DNA of 40,693 bases from SAR116 cluster bacterium AG-313-A07 (GTDB taxonomy: Bacteria; Pseudomonadota; Alphaproteobacteria; Thalassobaculales; Thalassobaculaceae). Shown in pieces: positions 26,068 through 35,018 of this stretch. Where the stretch lies: positions 1 to 40,693 of the forward strand of contig QBVV01000018.1 of assembly GCA_003284265.1 (NCBI GenBank), read 5' to 3'. Position numbers and translations under genes: made by a program. The first letter of the stretch is position 1. Every line of letters starts with the position of its first letter. Below the pieces are notes generated by a model. That model saw only the letters and a program-made list of their open reading frames with translations, had not been told where the DNA came from and did no database searches.

Positions 26068-26898
26068 TTAATCTTTTAAAGCGGTCCCATGTGCTTGGTC
26101 TGCTATTCTTGATAATCTATCCATTAGTGGTGCTATTTCGAGCGAAAACTCTTGGCGGTCGCAAAGATTATCAAAGTGCCGCATAGCATGTTCAAAGGAT
26201 CTATTTAAAATTTTCCGATTATAGATCAACTCAAGATTCAATTTGTTTAATTTTTCTATATGAGCACGTTCCCGGGATATCTGACAAATTTCGCACACAA
26301 AGCAAATATCAGCAATGCTTAGCTTATTGTTTACCAGACCGTCACTCCCACCTGATAATGCCCTGTTCATGCCTGTTAGATAGTTATTTAATGCATTAGC
26401 TGTCTCTTTGTGAACGACTTCGTTGCATTCATTTTGAGATAAAGCGAGAAGGTAAACTTGGCTCTGTCGGGCAAATACCAGTGACACGTCCAGAAAACTA
26501 TCGATCCTTGAAGACTCATAGAGATCTTCTCCATATAAACTACACTTCTCCTTTCCGGCCCTGGCAACAGCTCTGAGTATACTGTTTGATTCGAATATTC
26601 CGGTTTCCCCAGATGGGCTAAAAGCTGCTGGAACAGTCCCAAAAGGATGCGCTTTCAAAAAATTTTCTGTTTTATACAAAGTTTTATTAAACCCAGTGTG
26701 AGATGGTTGTGCTATAACATCGACCCTTTTGTGGTCGTTATCAGATAGTTTGTGAGCTTCAAAATCCCAAAGCCAGTCAACCAGATTTTTTGGCTTATCC
26801 CCTCTTATTTCCACATCTATACCGCAAAGGCGAGCGGCAATGGTTGCTTTCATTATTCGGGGATTGGGTAGGTATGAGAAAATTCGCAATGCAGTCAT
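26068..26898 (-). CDS. Glutathione S-transferase-like protein
   Basis: A 276-residue protein with the two-domain GST layout. The N-terminal thioredoxin-like part ends in PFGTVPAAF and GIFESNSILRAVAR, the cis-Pro and glutathione gamma-Glu binding loop. The C-terminal part is all-helical, with LSIADICF as the conserved N-capping motif. An insert of about 30 residues lies between the first helix and the cis-Pro strand, making it longer than usual. Its start codon follows the MFS stop by 2 bases, so it is the last gene of the ubiE-ubiB-MFS-GST strand run. Substrate unknown. Confidence 0.8.
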   Translation of the reverse strand: MTALRIFSYLPNPRIMKATIAARLCGIDVEIRGDKPKNLVDWLWDFEAHKLSDNDHKRVDVIAQPSHTGFNKTLYKTENFLKAHPFGTVPAAFSPSGETGIFESNSILRAVARAGKEKCSLYGEDLYESSRIDSFLDVSLVFARQSQVYLLALSQNECNEVVHKETANALNNYLTGMNRALSGGSDGLVNNKLSIADICFVCEICQISRERAHIEKLNKLNLELIYNRKILNRSFEHAMRHFDNLCDRQEFSLEIAPLMDRLSRIADQAHGTALKD

Positions 26899-26900
26899 AC

Positions 26901-28070
26901 TTAATGCCTCGGCTCAAGCTTTGGGGGCTGTTTACTGAGTGTAGCACAAATCAATGCTGCTAACCCCATGGATGTACCACCAATCAAAAAAACAAAAGTA
27001 TAGCTATTTGTTCTGTTAAAAAGCTCTACCAAAAAAACCCCGCCAACAATTTGAGCTATTCCTACCGATAGCACCATATAGTGCCATAAACTTACCATGG
27101 AGGACTCTCCAACGGCTTGTTGGGCTCGCGCCGCCACAATAGCCGCAGAACCCGGTTGAGAGCCAAAAATAAAAGATGAAAGAATTATCATACTGAAATC
27201 ATCAAAATAAAATGGCGTGATGGCTGAACTTGCCAATGCCGCAAATACGAGAAAGAGTGAAATATTAAGGCCTATAAAATCTGCAAGTCGTCCCCATAGA
27301 ATTGTTCCAACTATTCCCCCGACGCCAACTAACATCCACTGGACTGCCCCTTGTTCGATTGAGAACTTTAGATCCCTTACAATAAAGTCGATCCAGTAGA
27401 TAGAATGGGGGATCAATCCTATTGAGAATAAACCCTGAACAATAATAAGTTTCTTGCCATCCAAAGACAGTTTTGTGCTTTTGATTGGGGATCCGTTTTT
27501 TGATTTATTTAAGGATGGGGCGTCGTGCCATGCCCAGCATCCTACACAAAATGCGAAAATTCCTATAATGGCGCTACTTATCCAGCCCCAAATTATACCA
27601 TATGCTAGAAATGTTGGTAAAACCGCAGAAGAAAAGAAAATGCCCAGTCCAACGCCCATGAATCCCATGGATGTTGCTAATGCTATTCGATGTTTAGGTG
27701 CAAAGCGTGTCGCATAAGCAATGCTCAATATCATTATGATTGCAACGATTACTCCAATAGCGAGACGCCATAACGCTAACCACAAAAAACCAAAAGGAAA
27801 AATACTTGCAATTAAGCAAATGATTGCAGCAAAAAGAGAGAATTTGATCAGCCATGCCTCATGAAAACGCCGACTAAGCCACGGGGAAAATATCGCTCCT
27901 ATTACATATCCACCTAGGTTCAAAGCCCCAACATATCCAGCTTCTGATTCGCTCAGATATCCAACTTCGATCAATACAGGAACCATTGGCGTATAACTAA
28001 AGCGACCAAGACCCATCCCAATAAGCAGGCCTACTTGTGCTCCAATAGAATATTTAAGCCAAGGCTTCAT
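26901..28070 (-). CDS. YbfB/YjiJ-family MFS transporter
   Basis: A 389-residue, twelve-helix major facilitator protein. The first helix, GLLIGMGLGRFSYTPMVPVLI, is the YbfB/YjiJ signature, followed by LNLGGYVIGAIFSPWLSRRF. The second half holds the weaker A-like loop GRLADFIGL. Substrate is unknown in this family. It starts 45 bases after ubiB and ends 2 bases before the GST gene, so it is probably co-transcribed with the ubiquinone genes. In many relatives coaBC and dut follow ubiB instead. Confidence 0.87.
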   Translation of the reverse strand: MKPWLKYSIGAQVGLLIGMGLGRFSYTPMVPVLIEVGYLSESEAGYVGALNLGGYVIGAIFSPWLSRRFHEAWLIKFSLFAAIICLIASIFPFGFLWLALWRLAIGVIVAIIMILSIAYATRFAPKHRIALATSMGFMGVGLGIFFSSAVLPTFLAYGIIWGWISSAIIGIFAFCVGCWAWHDAPSLNKSKNGSPIKSTKLSLDGKKLIIVQGLFSIGLIPHSIYWIDFIVRDLKFSIEQGAVQWMLVGVGGIVGTILWGRLADFIGLNISLFLVFAALASSAITPFYFDDFSMIILSSFIFGSQPGSAAIVAARAQQAVGESSMVSLWHYMVLSVGIAQIVGGVFLVELFNRTNSYTFVFLIGGTSMGLAALICATLSKQPPKLEPRH

Positions 28071-28115
28071 TCTACAATTTTTTGAGAATAAAAAGTTCGC
28101 AAAATTCGTTGATTA

Positions 28116-29669
28116 TCACGTTAACGTTCCAATTAATATACCAATGGCTATTGAAAAAAGGATTGTAGGCCAATGGAGTATCGATCTTTTACCTCTATTT
28201 AGTTTTATGAATTGTTGTAGTGTATCTGGGTGGAGCTGCAGTCCTCCATTTGATGCTTGGTTTATAATCAACTCAGAGTTGTCTAAAATTTTTGGCATTC
28301 TTTCGGCTAAAGTTATTAAATCGGTGCTAATCTTTTGTAAGCGGGCTGGCGGGGAACGATATTTTATCATCCATTCCTCTATTAACGGCCTGGCTAATTC
28401 CCAAATATTAACCTGGTCATTGATTGTTCGTCCCACACCTTCTGCAACTAGCATAGTTTTTTGTAGCAATAGAAGTTGGGGTTGAGTTTGCATTTCAAAT
28501 TTTTCAGTAATGTTGAAAAGTTGAGATAGAAGTTTTGCCAATGATATTTCGGCAAGAGGCAGGCCCAATATAGGTTCCCCAATAGATCGGCAAGCCTGAG
28601 AAAAGACACCTAGTGATTGATCAGGGGGCACATAACCCGCTTTAAAATGAACCTCCGCAACCTTCTTGTAATCACGGGTTAAAAAACCAGTCAGCATATC
28701 AGCTAGAAAAAAACGGGTTTCGAGATCCAGCCGCCCCATAATTCCAAAATCTACCGGAGCTATCTTTCCATCTTCCGTAATGAAAACATTCCCGGGATGC
28801 ATATCCGCGTGAAAAAAACCGTCTCTGAAAACCTGGTTGAAAAAAATGCAAGCAGATTTTTGGAGAATTTTCGATGGATCATGGCCCGCCTTTTCCAAGG
28901 CAGCTTTATCATCCGGCCTGCATCCACTTAGTCTCTCTAATGTTAATACTCGTTTTGTAGTGGTTTCCCAAAATATTTTTGGCACTTTAAAATCGGGATC
29001 GCCTTTGAAATTCTCTGCTAGTTCCGCTGCAGCAGCAGCTTCCATGCGCATATCCATTTCCAGCGCGATGGTACTTGAAAAAATTTGTACGATTTTTATA
29101 GGCTGAAGGCGTTGAGTCCATGGAATATAATTTTCTAAATTTTTAGCAATCCACTCGAATAACGATAGGTCAGAGGCGAAAGAGCTTTCTATTTGTGGTC
29201 TCAGTACCTTAACGGCTACTTCGTCTCCCCTCATTGTGATTGCATAATGCACCTGAGCTATCGAGGCTGCGGCTATTGGTTTTTCATCAAAGGAAGAAAA
29301 TGACTTATTAATCGGAACTCCAGTTTCACTTTCTAATGTGGCTTTTGCTTCTTTAAAAGAAAATGGTTCAAGTCTATCTTGCAACAAGGATAGGTCTGAG
29401 GCTAAATCATCTCCTATAAAATCAGACCTAGTCGCTAATGTTTGGCCAAATTTTATGAAACTCGGTCCGAGCTTTACAAGCGCTAGAGCTATCCGTTGTC
29501 CCCAACGCAAATTATCGTGTTTTTTATTGCGGAAACAACGGGCTGCTTTTACGAACAAATCAACAAGCTTGAGCCCTCTAGTCCAAGTAGCAGGATAAAG
29601 GACATCATATCTTATCAATTGCCATGCAATGTAAATTAGTCGAAAAAAATGTGCTATGTTGCGTATCAT
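28116..29669 (-). CDS. ubiB: Ubiquinone biosynthesis atypical kinase UbiB
   Basis: UbiB is a membrane-anchored ATPase/kinase-like protein needed for ubiquinone synthesis. The 517-residue product has the K-x-G-Q motif (KFGQTLATRSD), the Ala-rich loop in IAAASIAQVH, the ATP-binding Lys in EVAVKVLRP, the catalytic HADMHPGNVF and the metal-binding DFG in PVDFGIMG. A C-terminal transmembrane helix (ILHWPTILFSIAIGILIG) follows. It starts 3 bases after the ubiE stop, so the two are coupled. Confidence 0.95.
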   Translation of the reverse strand: MIRNIAHFFRLIYIAWQLIRYDVLYPATWTRGLKLVDLFVKAARCFRNKKHDNLRWGQRIALALVKLGPSFIKFGQTLATRSDFIGDDLASDLSLLQDRLEPFSFKEAKATLESETGVPINKSFSSFDEKPIAAASIAQVHYAITMRGDEVAVKVLRPQIESSFASDLSLFEWIAKNLENYIPWTQRLQPIKIVQIFSSTIALEMDMRMEAAAAAELAENFKGDPDFKVPKIFWETTTKRVLTLERLSGCRPDDKAALEKAGHDPSKILQKSACIFFNQVFRDGFFHADMHPGNVFITEDGKIAPVDFGIMGRLDLETRFFLADMLTGFLTRDYKKVAEVHFKAGYVPPDQSLGVFSQACRSIGEPILGLPLAEISLAKLLSQLFNITEKFEMQTQPQLLLLQKTMLVAEGVGRTINDQVNIWELARPLIEEWMIKYRSPPARLQKISTDLITLAERMPKILDNSELIINQASNGGLQLHPDTLQQFIKLNRGKRSILHWPTILFSIAIGILIGTLT

Positions 29670-29672
29670 GAT

Positions 29673-30425
29673 TTAAAGGCGCCATGCAGAATGAATGGCA
29701 GCGATCCCACCAGATAAATTTCTATAGCTACTTTTTTCCAGCCCAGCACTATTGATCTGCTGTTCTAAATTTATCTGATCTGGAAATTTCCGGATACTTT
29801 CCACTAAATATTTATAGGCATCCCGGTCGCTTGCTACAAAATGCCCAATTTCGGGTAATATTTTAAACGAGTAAGCGTCATATATTGGATTGATGAAAGC
29901 AATTGCAGGCGTACTAAACTCCAAACACAAAAAGCGTCCCCCGGGACGCAGAACTCTCCTAGCCTCATGAAGTGCATTCTGTATTGAAGTAACATTTCTG
30001 AGACCAAAAGCTATTGTGTAGACATCAATTGATCTATCTGGAAATGGGAGAGCTTCGGCATCACCACAGACCCATTCTATAGTATCAGAATCGGGTTCTT
30101 TCTTAATTTTGGCTTTTCCGGCTTCTAGCATCGCTTGGTTGATATCACAAATAAATACTTTACCACCGCCACGTGCTCTGTAGCGTGCTGCGATGTCACC
30201 TGTTCCGCCGGCAACATCTAATAACACTTTCTTTGGATGGGGACTTAGCCAATCGAGCAGAGATGATTTCCACAATCGGTGTATTCCGAAGCTCATAAGA
30301 TCATTCATCAGATCATAGTTAGTTGCTACTGAATCAAATACCTCGCGGACCAACGCATTTTTCTTGTCAGCGGGTACTTTTTGGAAACCAAAATTGGTGG
30401 TTGGATCGGAATAGGGCGAATTCAT
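29673..30425 (-). CDS. ubiE: Ubiquinone/menaquinone C-methyltransferase UbiE
   Basis: UbiE is the SAM-dependent C-methyltransferase of ubiquinone (and menaquinone) synthesis. The family start VFDSVATNYDLMNDLMSFGIHRLWK, the SAM loop LLDVAGGTGDIAARY and the later FGLRNV and LRPGGRFLCLEFS motifs are all present. I prefer the ATG at 30425 (250 residues), with GAGGA 8 bases upstream, over an ATG 18 bases earlier that would precede it without a ribosome site. Divergent from mutM, with about 170 bases between. Confidence 0.96.
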   Translation of the reverse strand: MNSPYSDPTTNFGFQKVPADKKNALVREVFDSVATNYDLMNDLMSFGIHRLWKSSLLDWLSPHPKKVLLDVAGGTGDIAARYRARGGGKVFICDINQAMLEAGKAKIKKEPDSDTIEWVCGDAEALPFPDRSIDVYTIAFGLRNVTSIQNALHEARRVLRPGGRFLCLEFSTPAIAFINPIYDAYSFKILPEIGHFVASDRDAYKYLVESIRKFPDQINLEQQINSAGLEKSSYRNLSGGIAAIHSAWRL

Positions 30426-30598
30426 AATATTTTCCTCGATCAACTAAGCCGTGCTTCGGCGACTTTATTATTGCACAGTATAACTAACTCAAACTGTACA
30501 ATCTTCCAAGTTGCTCTTCGCAATTTATGTTGTTGTATAGTAGCTTAGTTTATTATCTAAGATTAATGAGGGTATGGTTCATTTAAGGGATAATATTT

Positions 30599-31429
30599 AT
30601 GCCAGAGCTTCCTGAGGTCGAAACGGTGATGCGTGGTATGCAGCCATCACTGGAAGGGAAAAAATTAATAAACATTGAAGCACGCTGCGATAGTCTTCGA
30701 TGGCCTATTCCTAACAATTTTGCTGATCGATTAAAGGGACGCAGGGTTATTAATATCGCGCGAAGGGCAAAATATATCCTTTGGTATTTGGACGATGAAA
30801 CTGTGATGATTTTGCATTTGGGGATGTCTGGTCGTGTTTCAATCACAGCTAAACGACCTTCGAAAATCGAGAAGCATGACCATCTAATTTTTACAACTGA
30901 AGAAGGAGCAGTAATTAGATTTAATGATGCACGCCGTTTTGGAATGGTAGACCTCAGCACGTCGGGTAGTATTTCTCAACATAAGCTTTTGAGACAAATT
31001 GGTCCTGAACCCCTCAGTAATGACTTCAATGAACTTAGTCTGAAAGAGATGTTGAGAGGTAAAAAGACAACTATTAAAAATGCATTACTTGATCAAAGGG
31101 TGGTAGCGGGGCTTGGGAATATTTATGTTTGCGAATCTCTATTTCGGTCGAACATTTCTCCAAAACGTTTAGCTTTGAACGTAAAAGGCAAAAGACTTAA
31201 AGCTTTATCGCTCAACATAAGAGAAGTGTTGAACGAAGCAATCCTTGCAGGGGGATCATCCCTTCGGGATCACGCTCAGACAAACGGCGACATTGGTTAC
31301 TTTCAACATAATTTTATGGTTTACGGAAGAGAAGGACAGGCATGTAAGAAAAATGGGTGTGGTAATAAAGTGAACAGAATAATTCAATCTGGCAGGTCGA
31401 CTTTTTATTGCACTAAATGCCAAAATTAA
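30599..31429 (+). CDS. mutM: Formamidopyrimidine-DNA glycosylase (MutM/Fpg)
   Basis: Fpg removes oxidised purines such as 8-oxoguanine and nicks the DNA strand. The N-terminal PELPEVETV supplies the catalytic Pro and Glu after Met removal. LHLGMSGR carries the conserved Lys/His region. The helix-two-turn-helix DQRVVAGLGNIY is intact. The C-terminal zinc finger has four Cys (YGREGQACKKNGC and FYCTKCQ). Length 276 is usual. Next to ubiE in head-to-head order, as in other alphaproteobacteria. Confidence 0.96.
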   Translation: MPELPEVETVMRGMQPSLEGKKLINIEARCDSLRWPIPNNFADRLKGRRVINIARRAKYILWYLDDETVMILHLGMSGRVSITAKRPSKIEKHDHLIFTTEEGAVIRFNDARRFGMVDLSTSGSISQHKLLRQIGPEPLSNDFNELSLKEMLRGKKTTIKNALLDQRVVAGLGNIYVCESLFRSNISPKRLALNVKGKRLKALSLNIREVLNEAILAGGSSLRDHAQTNGDIGYFQHNFMVYGREGQACKKNGCGNKVNRIIQSGRSTFYCTKCQN

Positions 31430-31446
31430 TGTAGACAGTGGGCCAT

Positions 31447-31824
31447 ATGAAAAAATATTTTTTTAGATCTCAGGCTATTTATCTTTTAGTCTTCGCATTC
31501 ATAAATTTCTCAAGCGGCGCGCTTGTTTTGTCGACAGAAAAATTTATAACCGGTTTTTCGGATCTCCCTATTATGCCTGGAATGCAAGAGCTGCCAGACG
31601 CTAATATTTCATTTGATACAGCCTCTGGCCGAATCGTTGAGGCCTTCGCAAAGACCGAGCAAAATGGGGAGAATATTTTATCCTTTTACAAAAATGTATT
31701 ACCTCAACTTGGCTGGAGAGTTGAAAAGGATACAATTTTTGTTAGAGATACAGAAATATTAATTCTGGATTTGAGAAAAGATAGAGATTCAGTCATTGTC
31801 CAATTCTCGTTAAAACCTCAATAA
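31447..31824 (+). CDS. Small secreted protein of unknown function
   Basis: A 125-residue protein beginning with a clear signal peptide: KKYFFRS, a hydrophobic core (AIYLLVFAFINF) and SSGAL. The mature part has one compact domain with DTASGRIVEAFA, ILSFYKNVLPQLGW and a final strand pair; a helix ending in YxxxLPxLGW is a pattern I recall from uncharacterised alphaproteobacterial proteins beside mutM. Not a lipoprotein. I use the ATG at 31447 (GTGGG five bases upstream) rather than the GTG at 31438. It lies between mutM and the crotonase and is probably co-transcribed. Confidence 0.72.
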   Translation: MKKYFFRSQAIYLLVFAFINFSSGALVLSTEKFITGFSDLPIMPGMQELPDANISFDTASGRIVEAFAKTEQNGENILSFYKNVLPQLGWRVEKDTIFVRDTEILILDLRKDRDSVIVQFSLKPQ

Positions 31825-31881
31825 GATGTGGGTGAAGCTTGAAAATAATCATAGAAATTCCGATAGAAAAAGGGGACCGAG

Positions 31882-32658
31882 ATGGGTTTTGAGAATATAA
31901 TCGTAGAAAAGAAAGATGCCGTTGGTGTAATTACATTGAACCGTCCGAAGGCATTAAATGCACTTTCGGCTGCGTTGACGAAGGAATTAGAGGCGGCGTT
32001 GATCGAGCTTGACGGGGATAATTCAATAGGCTGTATGGTCATTACGGGATCGGAAAAGGCGTTTGCCGCCGGAGCAGACATAAAAGAAATGCAATCTAAG
32101 TCCTACATGGACGCCTATTTAGACGATTTCATTACGGTTGCTTGGGAGCATATTGCCAAAATCCGAAAGCCCATCATAGCGGCAGTTTCAGGATATGCAT
32201 TGGGCGGCGGGTGTGAGATTGCGATGATGTGTGATTTTATAATTGCAGCCGACAACGCTAAATTTGGACAACCGGAAATTACGATAGGGACTATTCCCGG
32301 TGCTGGAGGAACACAACGGTTAACTCGTTTTGTAGGTAAATCTAAGGCTATGGAGATGTGCCTTACCGGTCGTATGATGGATGCTGAAGAAGCGGAGAGA
32401 TCTGGATTAGTAAGCAGAGTAGTACCGTTTGAGCAACTTATGGATGAATGCCTTAAAACAGCGGCTCAAATTGCAGCTCTATCGAGGCCATCGGTTATGA
32501 TGGCCAAGGAGTCTGTGAACAAGGCCTATGAGATGACCCTTTCTGAGGGGATAAAGTTTGAAAGAAGATTATTTCATTCTACTTTCGCCACCGAAGATCA
32601 GAAGGAAGGGATGTCTGCGTTTGCTGAAAAACGCAAAGCAAATTTTAAAAATCGTTAA
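31882..32658 (+). CDS. Enoyl-CoA hydratase (crotonase family)
   Basis: A 258-residue crotonase acting in fatty-acid beta-oxidation or related acyl-CoA catabolism. The oxyanion-hole segments are [11 protein letters not shown] and [11 protein letters not shown]. Both catalytic Glu positions match mitochondrial-type enoyl-CoA hydratase: one in [19 protein letters not shown], and one in the following MEMCLTG helix region. This argues for hydratase rather than another crotonase activity. It sits between mutM and rpsT, a common alphaproteobacterial arrangement with no obvious functional link. Confidence 0.92.
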   Translation: MGFENIIVEKKDAVGVITLNRPKALNALSAALTKELEAALIELDGDNSIGCMVITGSEKAFAAGADIKEMQSKSYMDAYLDDFITVAWEHIAKIRKPIIAAVSGYALGGGCEIAMMCDFIIAADNAKFGQPEITIGTIPGAGGTQRLTRFVGKSKAMEMCLTGRMMDAEEAERSGLVSRVVPFEQLMDECLKTAAQIAALSRPSVMMAKESVNKAYEMTLSEGIKFERRLFHSTFATEDQKEGMSAFAEKRKANFKNR

Positions 32659-32677
32659 AATTTAGATATCAATGACA

Positions 32678-32706
32678 TTGACGAAAGCGTCAGGTCTGTC
32701 TATAAC
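32678..32706 (+). promoter_or_regulatory. Sigma-70 promoter of rpsT
   Basis: TTGACG (32678-32683) and TATAAC (32701-32706) are separated by exactly 17 bases, five of six consensus bases each. The predicted start is near 32713, about 30 bases before the rpsT ATG. A 5-bp dyad TGACG-AAAG-CGTCA (32679-32692) overlaps the -35 and spacer. Confidence 0.7.
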
Positions 32707-32744
32707 CCATTTCCAATAATTAAGAGAAACGGTGGAGTTTGTTT

Positions 32745-33011
32745 ATGGCTCAACATAAATCGGCTAAGAAACGAATAGTTCGAAATGAAAAACGTCGTGT
32801 AATTAATCACGCGCGAATATCGAGGATACGAACTTTTGTAAAAAAAGTCGAAAATGCGATAGCTGCGGGCAACAAGGAACTTGCAGCCGAGGCTTTTAAA
32901 CTCGCACAGCCAGAACTTCATCGTGGGGTAACCCGCGGTGTGCTTCTGAAAAATACTGTTGCACGCAAGTTATCGCGTCTATCGAAAGGGATTAAAGCCA
33001 TTTCAGCCTAA
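32745..33011 (+). CDS. rpsT: 30S ribosomal protein S20
   Basis: S20 binds 16S rRNA early in 30S assembly. The 88-residue product has the family start [17 protein letters not shown] and the helical core through to [20 protein letters not shown] lies 7 bases before the ATG at 32745, which gives the standard length; a TTG six bases earlier is not needed. Own promoter and terminator flank it. Confidence 0.97.
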   Translation: MAQHKSAKKRIVRNEKRRVINHARISRIRTFVKKVENAIAAGNKELAAEAFKLAQPELHRGVTRGVLLKNTVARKLSRLSKGIKAISA

Positions 33012-33039
33012 CCTATAAGACCATAATAACAACCGGAAC

Positions 33040-33069
33040 AAGCCGTGTCATTTTGTGCGCGGCTTTTTT
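33040..33069 (+). terminator. Rho-independent terminator of rpsT
   Basis: AAGCCG (33040-33045) pairs with CGGCTT (33060-33065), extended inward by wobble and G-C pairs, and is followed by T residues to 33069. It begins 29 bases after the rpsT stop. Confidence 0.82.
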
Positions 33070-33484
33070 ATTTATAAAGTTTTGGAAGCCGGACGTTTTT
33101 GTGATGGCTGTATTCTGAGTTTGCAGGGAGAATATCAATGAAATCCAAATAAGAAACGGTAATAGCTTGTCCTAATTATTCAAATACCTCGCCAAAGTAT
33201 TGATTCTCCTAAATAAGAATCATTATCAAAAAAAAAGATCGTTTTAATGAGTTTTTTTTTGCTATCAATGGTTGCCACGATGTCTATTTTTAGCATAACT
33301 TATCCTCTTCGTTTTAAATTCAATTAGGCTGGTTTCTATATGTGCCTAGAATAATGTATTCAGTTCTATTGATGTGATTAATGAATGTAAGATGAACCGC
33401 GGACCGTAGTCTTTTCTCCTGAGCTTATGGGGAAAAACTTTAATAAAGCCATAGACTGGCCAAAGCCCATGGGAGGCGTACAAG
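33070..33484. other. Non-coding leader/spacer before dnaA
   Basis: About 415 AT-rich bases with no credible gene. It contains A9 and T10 tracts near 33228-33260, a sequence AATCATTATC (33217-33226) that matches one half of a Fur box, and GGGAGG 9 bases before the dnaA ATG. I looked for DnaA boxes (TTATNCACA on either strand) and found none that fit, so I do not call an origin. A 26-codon hydrophobic frame at 33247-33327 is too weak to call. Confidence 0.5.
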
Positions 33485-34879
33485 ATGTCTGATGAACGCC
33501 TAATCTCAATTGATAGAATTTGGGCACGAGTAAGAGGTCGTTTAAGGCAAGAATTTGGCGAGTCAACATATCGCAGTTGGATCAGATCGTTAGTTCTTGA
33601 AGATGTTGTTGGTGAGAGAGTGACTCTAGCAGCGCCAACCTTATTCATGAGGGATCGAATTGTTTCTCAATATGGGGATCGCATTACATTGGCTTGGGCT
33701 GCTGAAAGTGCAGATACAGTGAATGATTGTTCAATAACGGTTAGATCATCCGATGAGCCAGTTACAGAGGCCGAAGCGGGAGGCTCAAAGGGAACAACGA
33801 ATTCCCTGTCGATGGAACCAAAGACGATAGGGACAAAGTTTAAAAGGGAGAATTCGTTAGATGGATCATTAGATTCTCGTTTCACATTCGATAATTTTGT
33901 TGTTGGTAAGCCAAATGAATTGGCTTATGCAGCGGCCCAACGAGTATCCGGCAGTGACGAGGTTCTTTTTAATCCACTTTTTTTGTACGGTGCAGTTGGA
34001 TTGGGTAAAACGCATTTAATGCACTCTATCGCTTGGGATATCCGGCGAAGAGACCCATCAAGGCGGGTTCTTTATTTGTCTGCGGAAAAATTTATGTATC
34101 AATTTATTCGTGCATTACGCTTCAAGGATACTATGGCATTTAAAGACCAATTTAGATCAGTTGATGTTTTGATGATTGACGATGTGCAGTTCATTGGAGG
34201 AAAAGATTCAACTCAAGAAGAGTTTTTTCATACATTTAACGCATTAGTGGATCAAAATAGGCAAGTTATAATATCGGCAGATAAATCCCCAACAGATCTA
34301 GAAGGGCTAGAGGAACGCTTACGGTCACGTCTTGGGTGGGGGCTCGTTGCAGATATTCACCCCACTACTTATGAACTTCGCTTGGGGATCCTGCAATCGA
34401 AAGTAGAAAAGCTTGGAGTAGCTGTTCCAACAAAAGTCCTGGAGTTTCTGGCTCATAAGATCACATCTAATGTCAGAGAATTAGAGGGGGCTATGAATAG
34501 AATCGCTGCCCATGCTACACTTGTTGGTAGGGATATAACACTGGAAGCCACCCAGGAGGTATTGCATGACTTGCTGCGGTCTTATGAGCGGCGAGTCACA
34601 ATAGAAGAAATTCAAAGGCAGGTAGCAAGTCATTACCAGATCAGGGTTGGTGATATGCACTCTGCTCGTCGATCTAGATCAATTGCTAGACCCCGACAGA
34701 TAGCAATGTTTCTTGCTAAACAATTAACTCAGCACTCACTTCCCGACATTGGTAGAAGATTCGGTGGGCGTGACCACACGACGGTGTTGCATGCAGTTAA
34801 AAAAATAGATGAACTCTGTATTATTGATAAGCAATTCCAGGATGATGTAGAGTTTTTGCGCCGAATGCTGGAAACTTAG
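33485..34879 (+). CDS. dnaA: Chromosomal replication initiator DnaA
   Basis: DnaA binds and melts the replication origin. Domain I is at about 5-80, followed by a variable linker to about 130. The AAA+ domain has Walker A GAVGLGKTH and Walker B LMIDDVQF, a sensor region RLRSRLGWGL, and an Arg finger region. Domain IV ends in the DnaA signature GRRFGGRDHTTVLHAVKKI. Length 464 is typical. First gene of the dnaA-dnaN-recF-gyrB series. Confidence 0.98.
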   Translation: MSDERLISIDRIWARVRGRLRQEFGESTYRSWIRSLVLEDVVGERVTLAAPTLFMRDRIVSQYGDRITLAWAAESADTVNDCSITVRSSDEPVTEAEAGGSKGTTNSLSMEPKTIGTKFKRENSLDGSLDSRFTFDNFVVGKPNELAYAAAQRVSGSDEVLFNPLFLYGAVGLGKTHLMHSIAWDIRRRDPSRRVLYLSAEKFMYQFIRALRFKDTMAFKDQFRSVDVLMIDDVQFIGGKDSTQEEFFHTFNALVDQNRQVIISADKSPTDLEGLEERLRSRLGWGLVADIHPTTYELRLGILQSKVEKLGVAVPTKVLEFLAHKITSNVRELEGAMNRIAAHATLVGRDITLEATQEVLHDLLRSYERRVTIEEIQRQVASHYQIRVGDMHSARRSRSIARPRQIAMFLAKQLTQHSLPDIGRRFGGRDHTTVLHAVKKIDELCIIDKQFQDDVEFLRRMLET

Positions 34880-34914
34880 TCAAATAATTCGCCCATTTTT
34901 TATTATTATTATGT

Positions 34915-34920
34915 TATAAT
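34915..34920 (+). promoter_or_regulatory. -10-like hexamer upstream of dnaN
   Basis: A perfect TATAAT lies 36 bases after the dnaA stop and about 100 bases before dnaN. No clear -35 is present at 16-18 bases. With the terminator downstream it would give a short leader transcript. Confidence 0.35.
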
Positions 34921-34959
34921 CTGATTCTGTTGGATGGTATTGTGTATTGAACCGATTTG

Positions 34960-34983
34960 ATGGCATGAGAAAGCCATTTTTTT
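34960..34983 (+). terminator. Terminator-like hairpin between dnaA and dnaN
   Basis: ATGGC (34960-34964) pairs with GCCAT (34973-34977) around an 8-base loop and leads directly into seven T residues (34977-34983). It may end the dnaA transcript or attenuate dnaN transcription, since dnaN starts only 35 bases later. Confidence 0.6.
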
Positions 34984-35018
34984 GTGATGTTACAACCTAA
35001 CTGGATGGCTATAAGGTA

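Noticed and set aside
33247..33327. A 26-residue hydrophobic peptide
   Set aside because: It falls across T-tracts, which by chance encode Phe/Leu, and has no ribosome site.
33070..33484. oriC next to dnaA
   Set aside because: No TTATNCACA-type boxes on either strand; AT-richness alone is not enough.
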